Below, piece after piece: positions 53,524 through 62,824 of a stretch of DNA of 64,000 bases. The position numbers and the translations under genes were made by a program. The stretch comes from Planctomycetota bacterium (GTDB taxonomy: Bacteria > Planctomycetota > GCA-2746535). The notes beneath the pieces are model-generated. The model did no database searches, was not told where the DNA came from, and worked only from the letters and a program-made list of their open reading frames with translations. The stretch spans positions 156-64,155 of the forward strand of contig NVWA01000030.1 of NCBI GenBank assembly GCA_002746535.1, written 5' to 3'. The stretch's first letter is position 1; every line of letters starts with the position of its first letter.

Positions 53524-54396
53524 TTATTGTGATTTCATATCTCCTGCTATTTGTTTAAATTCCTTTTTTTCTAATACATAAGTCGGCACATTTTTTACAT
53601 CCCATACAATGCCTAGCATCTTTAAAACACAAATTATATAAAATGAAATATCTATCTCATACCAGTAGAATCCATTTCTTGCTGAACTTGGATAATAGTG
53701 ATGATTATTATGCCAACCTTCGCCCAATGTTAATAAAGCAAAAATAAAATTATTTTTAGAATGATCTTTTGTGGGAAACCTTGTCGTACCAAAAATGTGG
53801 TCGATGGAATTAATCGACCAAGTCATATGATATAATATTGTCGTTGAGAGAAAAAAGCCTACTAGTAATAATGGCCATCCGCCTATTATAAAAAATAAGG
53901 TTGCCACAATTAACGAAGGCAACATCCAAAGTCGCTCCAACCATACCAATTCTGGAAATCTTGTGAGATCTTTGATATTACTGTCATCAAAGTCATATTT
54001 TCTAATTACCCATAATATATGAGACTCTAAAAAGCCATAAATAATTGGAGAATGAAGATCTTTCTTGGTATCACTAAACTTGTGATGAGCCCTATGCATA
54101 CTTGCCCAACGTAGAACACCACCTTGAAAACTCAAAACAGAACCTAGTGCCATAAAGAATTGAAACAATCTAGACGTTTTAAATGATCTATGAGAAAAGT
54201 ATCTATGATAACAAATCCCAACAAAACTTAATCGTATTACAAAAAAAAGAAAACCAACAACCCAACACCAAGCAGGGATTTCAATAAAAAATATAAAGAT
54301 CGGAATAACTTGAAATAAAAATATAACAACCGCAATAGGCCACTCTATAGGTCTTTTATTGTGAGATACGGCAATATCGTCATTTGGAAAATTCAT
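53524..54396 (-). CDS. Fatty acid desaturase (delta-9 type), copy A
   Basis: Same protein family and boxes as copy B: CYHRYFSHRSF, MHRAHHKFSD and GWHNNHHYYP. Start at 54396, aligned with copy B and preceded by GGAGTAAA; the in-frame ATG at 54468 adds a 24-residue extension that the sister copy shows only as closed remnant (a stop follows after a few codons), so it is untranslated. The copies are very similar through the coding region, with a longer C-terminus here (EKKEFKQIAGDMKSQ). It lies ~125 bp after the fusion gene, with a hairpin between. Confidence 0.92.
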   Translation of the reverse strand: MNFPNDDIAVSHNKRPIEWPIAVVIFLFQVIPIFIFFIEIPAWCWVVGFLFFVIRLSFVGICYHRYFSHRSFKTSRLFQFFMALGSVLSFQGGVLRWASMHRAHHKFSDTKKDLHSPIIYGFLESHILWVIRKYDFDDSNIKDLTRFPELVWLERLWMLPSLIVATLFFIIGGWPLLLVGFFLSTTILYHMTWSINSIDHIFGTTRFPTKDHSKNNFIFALLTLGEGWHNNHHYYPSSARNGFYWYEIDISFYIICVLKMLGIVWDVKNVPTYVLEKKEFKQIAGDMKSQ

Positions 54397-54468
54397 TTTA
54401 CTCCTAATTCTAATAAAAGTTAAGTTTGTTAATTCTATAGAATGATTTGAACTAGTGGCTGCATCCAT

Positions 54469-54497
54469 ATTAAACTTATTTTTTAAATAAGTTTAAT
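54469..54497. terminator. AT-rich hairpin between the fusion gene and desaturase A
   Basis: Arms ATTAAACTTATTT (54469-54481) and AAATAAGTTTAAT (54485-54497) are exact complements with a 3-bp loop, just after the fusion gene stop. It may attenuate read-through into the desaturase genes. Confidence 0.5.
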
Positions 54498-54520
54498 AAG
54501 ACATACTTAGAGCTACATAT

Positions 54521-57028
54521 CTACACTACTTTTTCTTTATCATAATCCATTAAATCTTTCCTGAACAAATAATTATAGGTCACCGTATCCATAGGCTTGA
54601 TCTGACTTCTAAGAAATTTAATTTGACCATTGGCTTGATCTGCAGTTTTAAATATTTTATACAAAGTCTTTTGATGATTTGAGCCTTCCTCTATTTTTCG
54701 AACCTCTTGTTCTGCCTTTTGAAACTCTAAGGATAATAATTCGGCATCTGCTCCTCCAACTTTTCCATAGCTAATTCTTTGACCCAATGTTTCAAAAAGA
54801 AGTTTTCTCTTGTAAAAAGCGGTATGCTTCGGGTTGACCGTAATGATAAAGTGACTGGATAAGTGAATGCTCTTTGCTATAAAATAAGCTTGATTGAATA
54901 GGCTAACCAGAACATTTTGTGCTCCTCGGATATTCTTATCAATTCCAAGGGAAACAATCTCTGAAAAAGTATTTCCCTTACGCCTCTTTTCATCTAAATC
55001 CCCTTTATAAATATCATCGGCAGGAAGACCTTTGCCAGTATCTTTAATGATCGTAATAGCGCCTAATATATCATCGCCTTTTTTTGCTACTAATGTCACT
55101 GTATCAGGATCGGCATCAAATTTTGAATACCACATTTTACTTTTATTAACTCGAGCGAATTCTTTTTCGACATAAACTGTATATAAAAGTTTATATGCTT
55201 GAATTCTGTCTTCTATATTATTCGCAATACTAATTTTAATTTCTTTGGTTAATTCATAATTCTTCTCTTTAAATGATACATTATTACGGTTCATAATATT
55301 TAAAGCTTGAGATAAATTCGATCTTCTCTCTCTACTCTTTATCTCATGAACGACATTGTTCTCTATAATGCTTTCTATTTTTTTATTTTCATGAAAGGTA
55401 TCATTTGGAATATAGCGACCTGGTGCAATAATTTGATCAGGATCAACGGCCAGTTTTAATTGTTTGGCAAATTTCCAACAAGGTTTTTCTGGATCAATCA
55501 ATTCGTTCATTTTATCTATCCCTAGTCTATAGGGTAAATATCCCTCTTTAGCTTCTTGTGCTATCAGAGAATTATGGCATTCTTTAGCATTAAGCTGATC
55601 TTTTATATCATTTTTGTCAAACAGTATTGGGATCGTGCTGTCGCAGCATTGTTCAGAAAAAATAGTTAAGGTGATCAGGGGATTTATATTGTGTTGTGGG
55701 CAAACTTTATTTACGATTTCGACATGCTTCCTGATATCTTTTGGTGTTAATGGTACTAAAGGTGCATGCCAGATTAAACCACAATTATCTTGAGCAGGAT
55801 TGATGACTTTATTTCTATCAGGAGTTTTTCCTGATCTCCAATAGGCTAAAGGAAGAGCTACTTGACTCGGGACACCAGAAACATTTTGTAGTGCTGAAGA
55901 AAGTATATCGAGTTTTGGTTTTAATATTTTCTTATAAAATGAAGGAGCAACAAATCTTATTAAAGAGGCTGTCTTGATTGTATTTTCTGTAAAGAAATTA
56001 ATCCTTTTAATATAAGGTTTTAGTGTCTTTTTAATTATATTTCGTGCGACCTTAGTTATTTCCTTTTTACCGTAGATAGCTCCAAACCCAGTCCATTCTG
56101 TCAATTGATGCTTTTTGGTCAATTGTGCAATCACCTCGTCGGTTATGACTTGATTGTTACTGCAATTTTCTTCTGGAAAAGGTTCCATCATTGACAAAAC
56201 TCTTCTGGCGTTCATTAGATTGATAGCACCAGTATTATTCCCAAGTTCTTTTTTGATGGTTCGGATCGCTTTGATGGCACCTTCAAGAGAAGCATCATCT
56301 TTTAAACTAAAGAAAAAAGTGGCAATTGATTCTGGCCGATGAGCTACTAAAAGAGTACCTTCCGTAACAATACCAAAATTGCCTTGGGTGAAAAGGCCAT
56401 CAAGGTATGGGCCTAAACCCCATTTGAATAGTTGATTTATTTTTTTGCCACCTAATTCTTCTAATGCCGGAATATATAAATCGCCGCTTGGCAATACTGC
56501 ATGAAATGAAGTGATCGCGTCAAAGTGATCACTGTGGGGCGTTAAGCCATATCCGCGTTCAAGGGCATTCCCTAGAATACTAGCAGAAGGTCCCGCACCA
56601 GTAGTGGGCACCATAAAAAGATTTCCATTATTTTTAAAGAACTCAAATAGGTCTTGTTGTGTCACTCCGGGTTCCACGGTAACAACCCCTAATTCGGGAT
56701 CAAAATCGCTTATCTTTTTCATATTGGATAGGTCAACAATGAAAGAAGTATTTTTTACGGGGCTGCAACTTCCATACCCCCAATTTTTACCACCACTTAT
56801 TGGATATAATGGCGTTTTACATTGCTTCGCAATGCGCACGATACATTGAACATCTTCTGTTGAACGAGGCAGTAAAACACCTTTAATATTACGATTAACG
56901 CCAATCGTATTTTTTGTATAAGGTGCTATTTCATCCTGTTTAATTAAAACAGCATTTTTACCTAAAAGCTTTTCCCATTGAGTAATAGCGTCTAACCAAA
57001 TTTCATTTCTTGTTTGAGTTGCATACAT
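54521..57028 (-). CDS. Fusion of VAO/PCMH-type FAD oxidase and FeeM-like N-acyl amino acid synthase, module 2
   Basis: 835 residues. Residues 1-~545 are an FAD-binding PCMH oxidase: SGGKNWGYGSCSP, VTVEPGVTQQDLFEFF, GPSASILGNALERGYGLTPH then SDHF, ending IIAPGRYIPN. This is closely parallel to the separate oxidase at 38805. After a ~50-residue linker, residues ~600-800 are a FeeM/GNAT-like synthase: KLLYTVYVEKEFARVNKSKM, VTLVAKKGDDILGAITIIKD, TFSEIVSLGIDKNIRGAQNV, ITVNPKHTAFYKRKLLFETL and YGKVGGADAELLSLEF. The fusion implies oxidation and N-acylation of one substrate. AGGAG precedes the ATG and a strong -24/-12 promoter is at 57077-57092. It heads a unit with two desaturases. Confidence 0.85.
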   Translation of the reverse strand: MYATQTRNEIWLDAITQWEKLLGKNAVLIKQDEIAPYTKNTIGVNRNIKGVLLPRSTEDVQCIVRIAKQCKTPLYPISGGKNWGYGSCSPVKNTSFIVDLSNMKKISDFDPELGVVTVEPGVTQQDLFEFFKNNGNLFMVPTTGAGPSASILGNALERGYGLTPHSDHFDAITSFHAVLPSGDLYIPALEELGGKKINQLFKWGLGPYLDGLFTQGNFGIVTEGTLLVAHRPESIATFFFSLKDDASLEGAIKAIRTIKKELGNNTGAINLMNARRVLSMMEPFPEENCSNNQVITDEVIAQLTKKHQLTEWTGFGAIYGKKEITKVARNIIKKTLKPYIKRINFFTENTIKTASLIRFVAPSFYKKILKPKLDILSSALQNVSGVPSQVALPLAYWRSGKTPDRNKVINPAQDNCGLIWHAPLVPLTPKDIRKHVEIVNKVCPQHNINPLITLTIFSEQCCDSTIPILFDKNDIKDQLNAKECHNSLIAQEAKEGYLPYRLGIDKMNELIDPEKPCWKFAKQLKLAVDPDQIIAPGRYIPNDTFHENKKIESIIENNVVHEIKSRERRSNLSQALNIMNRNNVSFKEKNYELTKEIKISIANNIEDRIQAYKLLYTVYVEKEFARVNKSKMWYSKFDADPDTVTLVAKKGDDILGAITIIKDTGKGLPADDIYKGDLDEKRRKGNTFSEIVSLGIDKNIRGAQNVLVSLFNQAYFIAKSIHLSSHFIITVNPKHTAFYKRKLLFETLGQRISYGKVGGADAELLSLEFQKAEQEVRKIEEGSNHQKTLYKIFKTADQANGQIKFLRSQIKPMDTVTYNYLFRKDLMDYDKEKVV

Positions 57029-57076
57029 ACTTTAGGCTCCTAGAAGTTATATTTACGCCAGCAGATACTCTACATA

Positions 57077-57092
57077 GGCAATTTTCAAGCCA
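57077..57092 (-). promoter_or_regulatory. Sigma-54 (-24/-12) promoter of the oxidase-FeeM fusion gene
   Basis: Minus strand TGGCTTGAAAATTGCC carries GG and GC with exact spacing and the TTGC element. It is 49 bp ahead of the start codon. Confidence 0.75.
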
Positions 57093-57237
57093 AGCAACAA
57101 GTTTTCTTAAGTAATTACATAACAGATATTTATGTATTATTTCTATATTGAAAAGATAATTTAATTTAATTAATGCTATATATTTAGCATATTAATAATA
57201 TATTAAACATATATTAATAAGTGTTATAGGTTGCCGA

Positions 57238-59481
57238 ATGAATTTTGAAAATCAATTAGTCGAAGATTGGGTTTTTGATCGTAAGAAATTTTACCTGACA
57301 GTGGAAGAATTCAGTAAAGAAAATAATGATGAAGTTTGTAAATGCATTCTTCTCATCGAAAAATACTTATATAAGTCTGAAAAACTTGATGAAGTTTTAT
57401 CTGTCATCAATTCAACTGAAGTAAATTTGTCTTCGCCTATTTTGGCTTTTTTCTTTTACTTTCATTGGTTCATTTATGATATCGGGAATGGAAGAGAAGA
57501 AGAAGGTCTTATTCTATTAAAAAAAATGGAAGCCTATATAGGAGAGGGCTTTCCTGAATATCTAAAGGCTGAATATTTTTTATGTAAAGCACAATTGATC
57601 GGTAATGAAACTTCAGAGGAACTTTACAAAGAGGGTTTATCACTTTTACCTGATGATTCAAGTCGATATAAAATGGGAGTATTAACTTTATTTGATCAAT
57701 ATTCTCTAGCGGGTAAGCTGAAATTTGTTGAGCCTATTTATTTCCAATCATTATCTAAAGAATTCAACCATATATTTTCATTTTTTAATGCTGTTGAACT
57801 GGGACAAACGGATAAAGCTTTACAGTTAAAAGAAAAAGTATTGGAAGAAAAAGTTGAGCTGCCAATCCCTGCAAAATTCCGTTTAGAAAATTCAATAGGT
57901 CTGTTAGATTTATATTTAGGTCTAAAAAAAGATCAGGACTCAAATGAATGGTTAATTCCTATTACAGCATTGTTAGATAAAAATTTGCCTTTGGCACTAT
58001 CAAGTGCTAATAATTACTACAACAAACTATTACCTCAAGGTGCCGTTAATACTTATTTTGGGATCTATACGTTAATGAGAGCCCAACTAGCAAACAAGAA
58101 TTTAGATGCTGCAAAAATCATAGAAAAAACTTGGGAGAACGAATCTAATTGGCATTGGTTCTCTGATTTTTATATTGCTAGAATGGAATTGTTAAATAAT
58201 AATCCAGAAAAAGCTGCCCGTCATTTCGCAGCCATACATAAATACTGTAAAGAAAATGATGCCATGGGTAGATTAGATTTTGAGCTAGAACTTGCTGTTG
58301 AATTGAAGCCCAAACATATTCGGCTTTTGATGGAAAAGGAAAATTTATATTCAGGCAAAGTTCAAGAATCTTTACCTGCTAAATTAAATATTGAATCTAA
58401 AAATCCTGATGTAGGCATTAATAGAATAAAGGGAAATAGTTCGGCTATCAATACTATAAAAGCGGACATCAAGAAATTCGCAGAATTAGAGATTCCCATT
58501 TTAGTATTAGGTGAAACAGGGGTTGGTAAAGATGTGGTTGCCAATGCTATACACGAAGAATCTAAAAGAAAAGATGAGCCTTTTATTGCTATAAATTGTA
58601 GCTCTATTGCGGAAGGTTTATTGCAATCAGAATTATTTGGTCATCAAGCAGGTGCTTATACGGGAGCATCAAAAGCACATAGAGGAATTTTCCAAGAAGC
58701 CGGTGAGGGAACTGTTTTCTTGGATGAAATAGGAGACATCAGTAGTGGTCTACAATCGGCTTTGCTTAGAGTTTTAGAATCAGGCGAATATAGGGCAGTG
58801 GGAAGCGCTAAGCCAAAAAAAATTAAATGTCGAATTATTGCAGCAACCAATGCATTGATTGAATCTAAAGTCGATAAAGGTGACTTTAGATTAGATTTAT
58901 TATATCGATTAAAAAGGTTGGTTATTGAAATCCCTCCCTTGCGTGAAAGACCAGCAGATATTTTACTTCTATCCAATTATTATTTTAACTTAAATAATGC
59001 ATCAGCTAATATTACTAAAATGAATAAGGAATTAGAGACGGCAATATTGAAATATTCATGGCCGGGTAATGTGCGCGAGCTTAAAAATGAAATAGAAAAA
59101 ATGCGATTATTACATTCTGGGAAAACCTTTTACTCCTTAGAAGATGCACCATTTTTAAATAAAAAAATAAAAAAAGAACCCAAAGTTGAAGCGGAAGTTC
59201 CTGAGAAACCACCTGAGTCTAAAAGCTCTAAAGCAAAAAATTCAGCCACCTTTAAAGAAGATATTTTTAAAAATAGTGGGTCTTATTTTAGGCGTATAGT
59301 GGCCATCAAAGAACTATTCGATGAACACAAGGATTTAGCAAGAAAAGAAATTTGTCAGATTACAGGAATACCTGATCTAACAATGGGTCGTTATTTAAAA
59401 TCTCTAAGAGAAGAAGGCTATATTGTAAAAATGGAACCTACCAAATCGCCTCGTACTCATTATTTTTCTTTAAACAAATAG
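57238..59481 (+). CDS. Sigma-54-dependent activator with TPR-like sensory half and winged-helix-like C-terminus, module 2
   Basis: 747 residues with the same architecture as the protein at 41432. Residues 1-~390 are TPR-like helices (FYIARMELLNNNPEKAARHF). The AAA+ domain has GETGVGKD (~425-432), GAYTGA (472-477, a tolerated variant of GAFTGA), GTVFLDEIGDIS, LLYRLKRLVIEIPPLRERPA and YSWPGNVREL. The end holds a Pro/Glu/Lys-rich linker and a winged-helix-like part (AIKELFDEHKDLARKEICQI, TGIPDLTMGRYLKSLREEG). Divergent from the oxidase-FeeM fusion gene with a sigma-54 promoter, and probably its dedicated activator. Confidence 0.9.
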   Translation: MNFENQLVEDWVFDRKKFYLTVEEFSKENNDEVCKCILLIEKYLYKSEKLDEVLSVINSTEVNLSSPILAFFFYFHWFIYDIGNGREEEGLILLKKMEAYIGEGFPEYLKAEYFLCKAQLIGNETSEELYKEGLSLLPDDSSRYKMGVLTLFDQYSLAGKLKFVEPIYFQSLSKEFNHIFSFFNAVELGQTDKALQLKEKVLEEKVELPIPAKFRLENSIGLLDLYLGLKKDQDSNEWLIPITALLDKNLPLALSSANNYYNKLLPQGAVNTYFGIYTLMRAQLANKNLDAAKIIEKTWENESNWHWFSDFYIARMELLNNNPEKAARHFAAIHKYCKENDAMGRLDFELELAVELKPKHIRLLMEKENLYSGKVQESLPAKLNIESKNPDVGINRIKGNSSAINTIKADIKKFAELEIPILVLGETGVGKDVVANAIHEESKRKDEPFIAINCSSIAEGLLQSELFGHQAGAYTGASKAHRGIFQEAGEGTVFLDEIGDISSGLQSALLRVLESGEYRAVGSAKPKKIKCRIIAATNALIESKVDKGDFRLDLLYRLKRLVIEIPPLRERPADILLLSNYYFNLNNASANITKMNKELETAILKYSWPGNVRELKNEIEKMRLLHSGKTFYSLEDAPFLNKKIKKEPKVEAEVPEKPPESKSSKAKNSATFKEDIFKNSGSYFRRIVAIKELFDEHKDLARKEICQITGIPDLTMGRYLKSLREEGYIVKMEPTKSPRTHYFSLNK

Positions 59482-59706
59482 GAATAAGATAAAGGTTCGT
59501 CTCTTAAATTCTCTATTTTTTTATTATAATAAATAGTTTCTCTTGTTTATGATTAAATGATTTGTCATAGATTGTTGACAATTCTCACATTTTATTTCCT
59601 GACAAAGTCTAATATTTTTGCTGGTCACTTTTTCACTATGATAGAGATTGACCATTTTATAAACTATGCAATTATAGTAGTTTAGTCATACGATACTTTT
59701 TATAAA

Positions 59707-59814
59707 TCACTTGCTGAATATGCTAATGAATGAATTCCGGCCAAATGCATCCAGAATTGAAGGGCATTTCCTGTGTCTTGTCCATGAATCATATAATGCA
59801 TTTTTAATGTTCAT
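59707..59814 (-). CDS. Possible 35-residue small peptide gene
   Basis: A short frame with a strong AAGGAG 5 bases before ATG (MNIKNALYDSWTRHRKCPSI...). The product is basic with no recognised family. The gap 59482-60235 otherwise shows no gene. It may be a small peptide in module 3, or chance. Another frame here would give a 33-residue peptide without a ribosome-binding site. Confidence 0.25.
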   Translation of the reverse strand: MNIKNALYDSWTRHRKCPSILDAFGRNSFISIFSK

Positions 59815-60235
59815 GGCATCTCCTTAGGTTTAATTAATCCATTTAAATTATTTCATTTCCCATATGAACCTGTTCCCTGAGACAGGGATATATAAAATAA
59901 TCAAAAATAGTGATAAGCACTTGTTGTCAATTATCTTGTGCACAATCAGAGTAGGTAAAATTAAGACCAAAATTTATAATGTGAGCTGCGGCATTCTTTT
60001 TGGTAAGATTTCTTTGCTTCTAATTTCAAATCAAGAGATGCTGAAACAATTTTCTTATGAGTGATATTTGATTGACTGTTTGAAGGACTTCTCATTCCAG
60101 TACAAGTAGATTCCATAACCCATTAATTTGCAATAAGTTGCGGTTTGCATTTTAAATTGAAAATATTTTTTGATTATTTTGATTTAAAGTTTAGTAAATG
60201 TTTTGCAATTAATTCTTTATTTTTGGTGGATTATT

Positions 60236-60574
60236 ATGACTTCAACTGATGGAGAGAACCACCCGATTATCCAATGTTATTTGAATTTTGATGTGTGGAA
60301 TAATTTAGATCTTTTAAAGGAAAAGATATCACCAAAAGAGTATGCTGTTTTAAAAATTCAAAAACAACTTCGCGAGATCATTGAGTCAGACATAAAAAAA
60401 TCAGAAAAAATATACAATAAAGCCGTCTCTGAATTAAATAAATTTTTATTTAAAACAGATATGCCTGATCACAATTTTTTTTTTTTTGATTTATTGGTTT
60501 ATAGCAAGTTTAAGATTAGAAAAATATGTTGGAAGATGCAAAAAGAAATATGTTTTATTTTAATTTTTACGTAA
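60236..60574 (+). pseudogene. Truncated duplicate of the module-3 activator gene start
   Basis: The translation from ATG 60236 is nearly identical to the first ~85 residues of the activator at 62825 (shared IQKQL, IIESDIKKSEK and YNKAVSELN). A run of 13 T (60475-60487) replaces a 20-base stretch of the intact copy with 15 bases, shifting the frame; homology resumes in another frame and ends near 60532. Upstream homology begins near 60130, so promoter-region DNA was duplicated too. The remnant is inactive. Confidence 0.8.
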
Positions 60575-61297
60575 CCATCGTTGACTTTCCGATGATTTAA
60601 ATTCTTTCTTTGATTTGCATTCTTTAATAGATTTACAATGTTTTAACATAGTTTTATCGTGAAATGGTGGTCGTTCTATAAGTATTTTTTCAATATGATT
60701 TAAATCAAGAACAAGGAGTTCAGCGGGTGCACCACCTACTTTGTCATATTCTTTTATTTCACCTAATTTGTAAAATAGAAAGGCTTTTAGATAAAAACTC
60801 GTGTGTCTTGGATTTACAGTTACAATAAAGTGTGATGTCTGTTTTATTCCTTTTGCATATAAGAAAGCTTGATTTAATAATCTGACACAAATTGTCAAAG
60901 AATAGCGGGTGTCTTTTTTAACACCTAAAGCTGATATTTCAGCCAAAGAATTATTGATTCTTAATTTAGAAATTTCTTCACGATATAGCTTATCACCTGG
61001 TAAATTTAATTCACTATCAAAAATAATGGTGACAGCTCCCACAACTTCATCTTTATCCATGGCAACAAAAGTTGTGGTTTCCTTCAGTTTGTCGTATTGA
61101 GTCTGCCAACTTTTATTAATATTTTTTTTAATGTAGCCTTTTTCACGGTACTTTGAATAAATTAAATGATAAGCTTCATTTTTGAGAGCAATGGTATCGG
61201 CAATTTTTAATTTAATATTTTGTTTGTTTTTTTCACTTGTATCAGATTCGTTTGGTAATGGATAGATTGTTGTTTGATCTATAGTTTTACTGTCCAT
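60560..61297 (-). CDS. N-acyl amino acid synthase (FeeM)-like acyltransferase, module 3
   Basis: ATG at 61297 is chosen, as AAGGAGA lies 6 bases ahead; the frame continues upstream to 61315. The 245-residue product parallels the other two synthases: KNEAYHLIYSKYREKGYIKK, VGAVTIIFDSELNLPGDKLY, LAEISALGVKKDTRYSLTIC, FIVTVNPRHTSFYLKAFLFY and YDKVGGAPAELLVLDL. It is closer to the fused copy (KVGGA-AELL) than to module 1. It lies 128 bp after the NMO-like gene, so they probably form one sigma-54-driven unit. The 3' end overlaps a truncated pseudogene by 15 bp. Confidence 0.78.
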   Translation of the reverse strand: MDSKTIDQTTIYPLPNESDTSEKNKQNIKLKIADTIALKNEAYHLIYSKYREKGYIKKNINKSWQTQYDKLKETTTFVAMDKDEVVGAVTIIFDSELNLPGDKLYREEISKLRINNSLAEISALGVKKDTRYSLTICVRLLNQAFLYAKGIKQTSHFIVTVNPRHTSFYLKAFLFYKLGEIKEYDKVGGAPAELLVLDLNHIEKILIERPPFHDKTMLKHCKSIKECKSKKEFKSSESQRWLRKN

Positions 61298-61443
61298 AAG
61301 TATTTCTCCTTGCAATGTGATTAGAAAATAATTCTATTTTATAAGTACAGTTGGGTTTTATTATTTTATGACATGTGCATTAGACTGTGATTCATGCTGT
61401 ATTGATAATCTTCAAATACATCTTTTGCATCTAATAATTGATA

Positions 61444-62631
61444 TTACCCATTCTTATCTTTTATTGAAGTGTCTTTCAATTTATATGTTGTTTGGCCACA
61501 AGTCCAAATTTTAAAACTTAGCATATTGCTGCACAAACAAGTTTTTTTCATCTTTGAAAATGAATTCATGTATTTAGAATTGGCTAAATGTTCAAAATAT
61601 TCATCTACGTAACTGCATCTTCCATTGTCATCTAAAATATATCCAAAGGATTCACAGTTTGGTTTAATTGAGGATCCGATAGCTGGGCTAGACTTTAGCA
61701 TTCGCATAAGATAACCTGTTGGTGATATATTATTAACAACAATATCCTCTTTTTCTGACTCGAAATATTTTTGTTTAACACTGTTTGGTAATCCACATTC
61801 TTTTGTAACAGTAAATCGCGTTGCTACCTGCACACCTTCGGCACCATTTTTAATAAAAGTAATTCCTTCTGATCCGGTAAATACACCGCCTGCAGCAATC
61901 AAAGGAATCGTCATTTTTTTTTCAGTTAAAAAAGTTTTTATTTCAGTAATTAAGGTCATTAAATTATATTTTTTCCAATCACTCCCAAAGCCTAAGTGAC
62001 CACCAGCTAATGGGCCTTCTACGATAATAAAATCAGGTAAGCGTTTGGACTTTTTGCTTTTTCTTAAAAACAATGAAAGTGCTCTAACAGAAGATGTTAT
62101 AATCCCGATTTTTGCTTTATGAAATCTTATGTTACCTTGCATTAATTTAAAAGAGTTCAGATGTAAACCAGCACTTAAAGTTATTCCATCTATACCTGAA
62201 TCTAATGCAGCATTCAATCTAATTCTTAAGGTTTGCATAGAATTATTCATTGTTAACTTTTCCATAATGTTAACGAAAATATCTCCTGTCCCGCTTTTGT
62301 TTCTCATTGTTTTTCTTATATGATTTGATTGGGCTTCGTATAAGTCATTAAGATCAAATTTCACAATTTTCTTTTCTTTTTTATTAGTGTTCAAAATATA
62401 AGTATTTCTCTTTTTGCGGGTATATGATGTAGCATAATATTTATCAGAAACAGTTTGAATCATTGCGTCAGAGATTGTTCCAATACCTCCTAAATCAGCA
62501 ATTTGCAATGCCAACTCACTAGTAGAGATATCGACGCCCATTCCACCTTGAATAATCGGGACAAACTCTTTTTCCGAAATTTTAAGTCTATAGTTATCTA
62601 ACCGATCCGTGCTTTTCGCTATCTGTAGCAT
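61444..62631 (-). CDS. Nitronate monooxygenase/PfaD-like FMN enzyme
   Basis: 395 residues with an FMN-binding TIM barrel: VPIIQGGMGVDISTSELALQ opening, GIDGITLSAGLH, DFIIVEGPLAGGHLGFGSDW (catalytic GGH), IPLIAAGGVFTGSEGITFIK and GAEGVQVATRFTVTKECGLP. It is typical of the nitronate monooxygenase, FabK and PfaD group, which oxidises nitronates or reduces enoyl chains. A Cys-rich tail (CLCSN, TCGQ) is unusual. The second ATG (62631) is preferred for spacing to AAAGGAA; 62637 is also possible. It is first in a probable operon with FeeM module 3 and carries a very good -24/-12 promoter. A role in acyl-chain modification is possible. Confidence 0.8.
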   Translation of the reverse strand: MLQIAKSTDRLDNYRLKISEKEFVPIIQGGMGVDISTSELALQIADLGGIGTISDAMIQTVSDKYYATSYTRKKRNTYILNTNKKEKKIVKFDLNDLYEAQSNHIRKTMRNKSGTGDIFVNIMEKLTMNNSMQTLRIRLNAALDSGIDGITLSAGLHLNSFKLMQGNIRFHKAKIGIITSSVRALSLFLRKSKKSKRLPDFIIVEGPLAGGHLGFGSDWKKYNLMTLITEIKTFLTEKKMTIPLIAAGGVFTGSEGITFIKNGAEGVQVATRFTVTKECGLPNSVKQKYFESEKEDIVVNNISPTGYLMRMLKSSPAIGSSIKPNCESFGYILDDNGRCSYVDEYFEHLANSKYMNSFSKMKKTCLCSNMLSFKIWTCGQTTYKLKDTSIKDKNG

Positions 62632-62671
62632 AGGCATATTCCTTTTAATAAGATTTTATATGCTGTCTTAA

Positions 62672-62687
62672 AGCATTTCTAGTGCCA
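62672..62687 (-). promoter_or_regulatory. Sigma-54 (-24/-12) promoter of the NMO/FeeM operon
   Basis: Minus strand TGGCACTAGAAATGCT has the full TGGCAC -24 box and the GC of -12 at the exact distance, 41-56 bp ahead of the gene start. Confidence 0.78.
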
Positions 62688-62824
62688 GAACAATCATGTT
62701 TTGTAACTTATTGGTTTTCAGTAGGTTGCTGAATTTATTTTAAATTAAGACAATTATTTTGACTCCTTAGATTTAAAGTTTAGTAAATGTTTAGCAATTT
62801 ATTCTTTATTATTGGTAGATTATC

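Noticed and set aside
57077..57092. Sigma-54 promoter for the activator gene on the plus strand
   Set aside because: The site is partly symmetrical, but the plus-strand reading starts AGGC and is weaker than the minus-strand one, which faces the fusion gene.
59864..60064. 66-codon plus-strand frame in the module-3 gap
   Set aside because: No ribosome-binding site, composition not protein-like, no similarity recognised.
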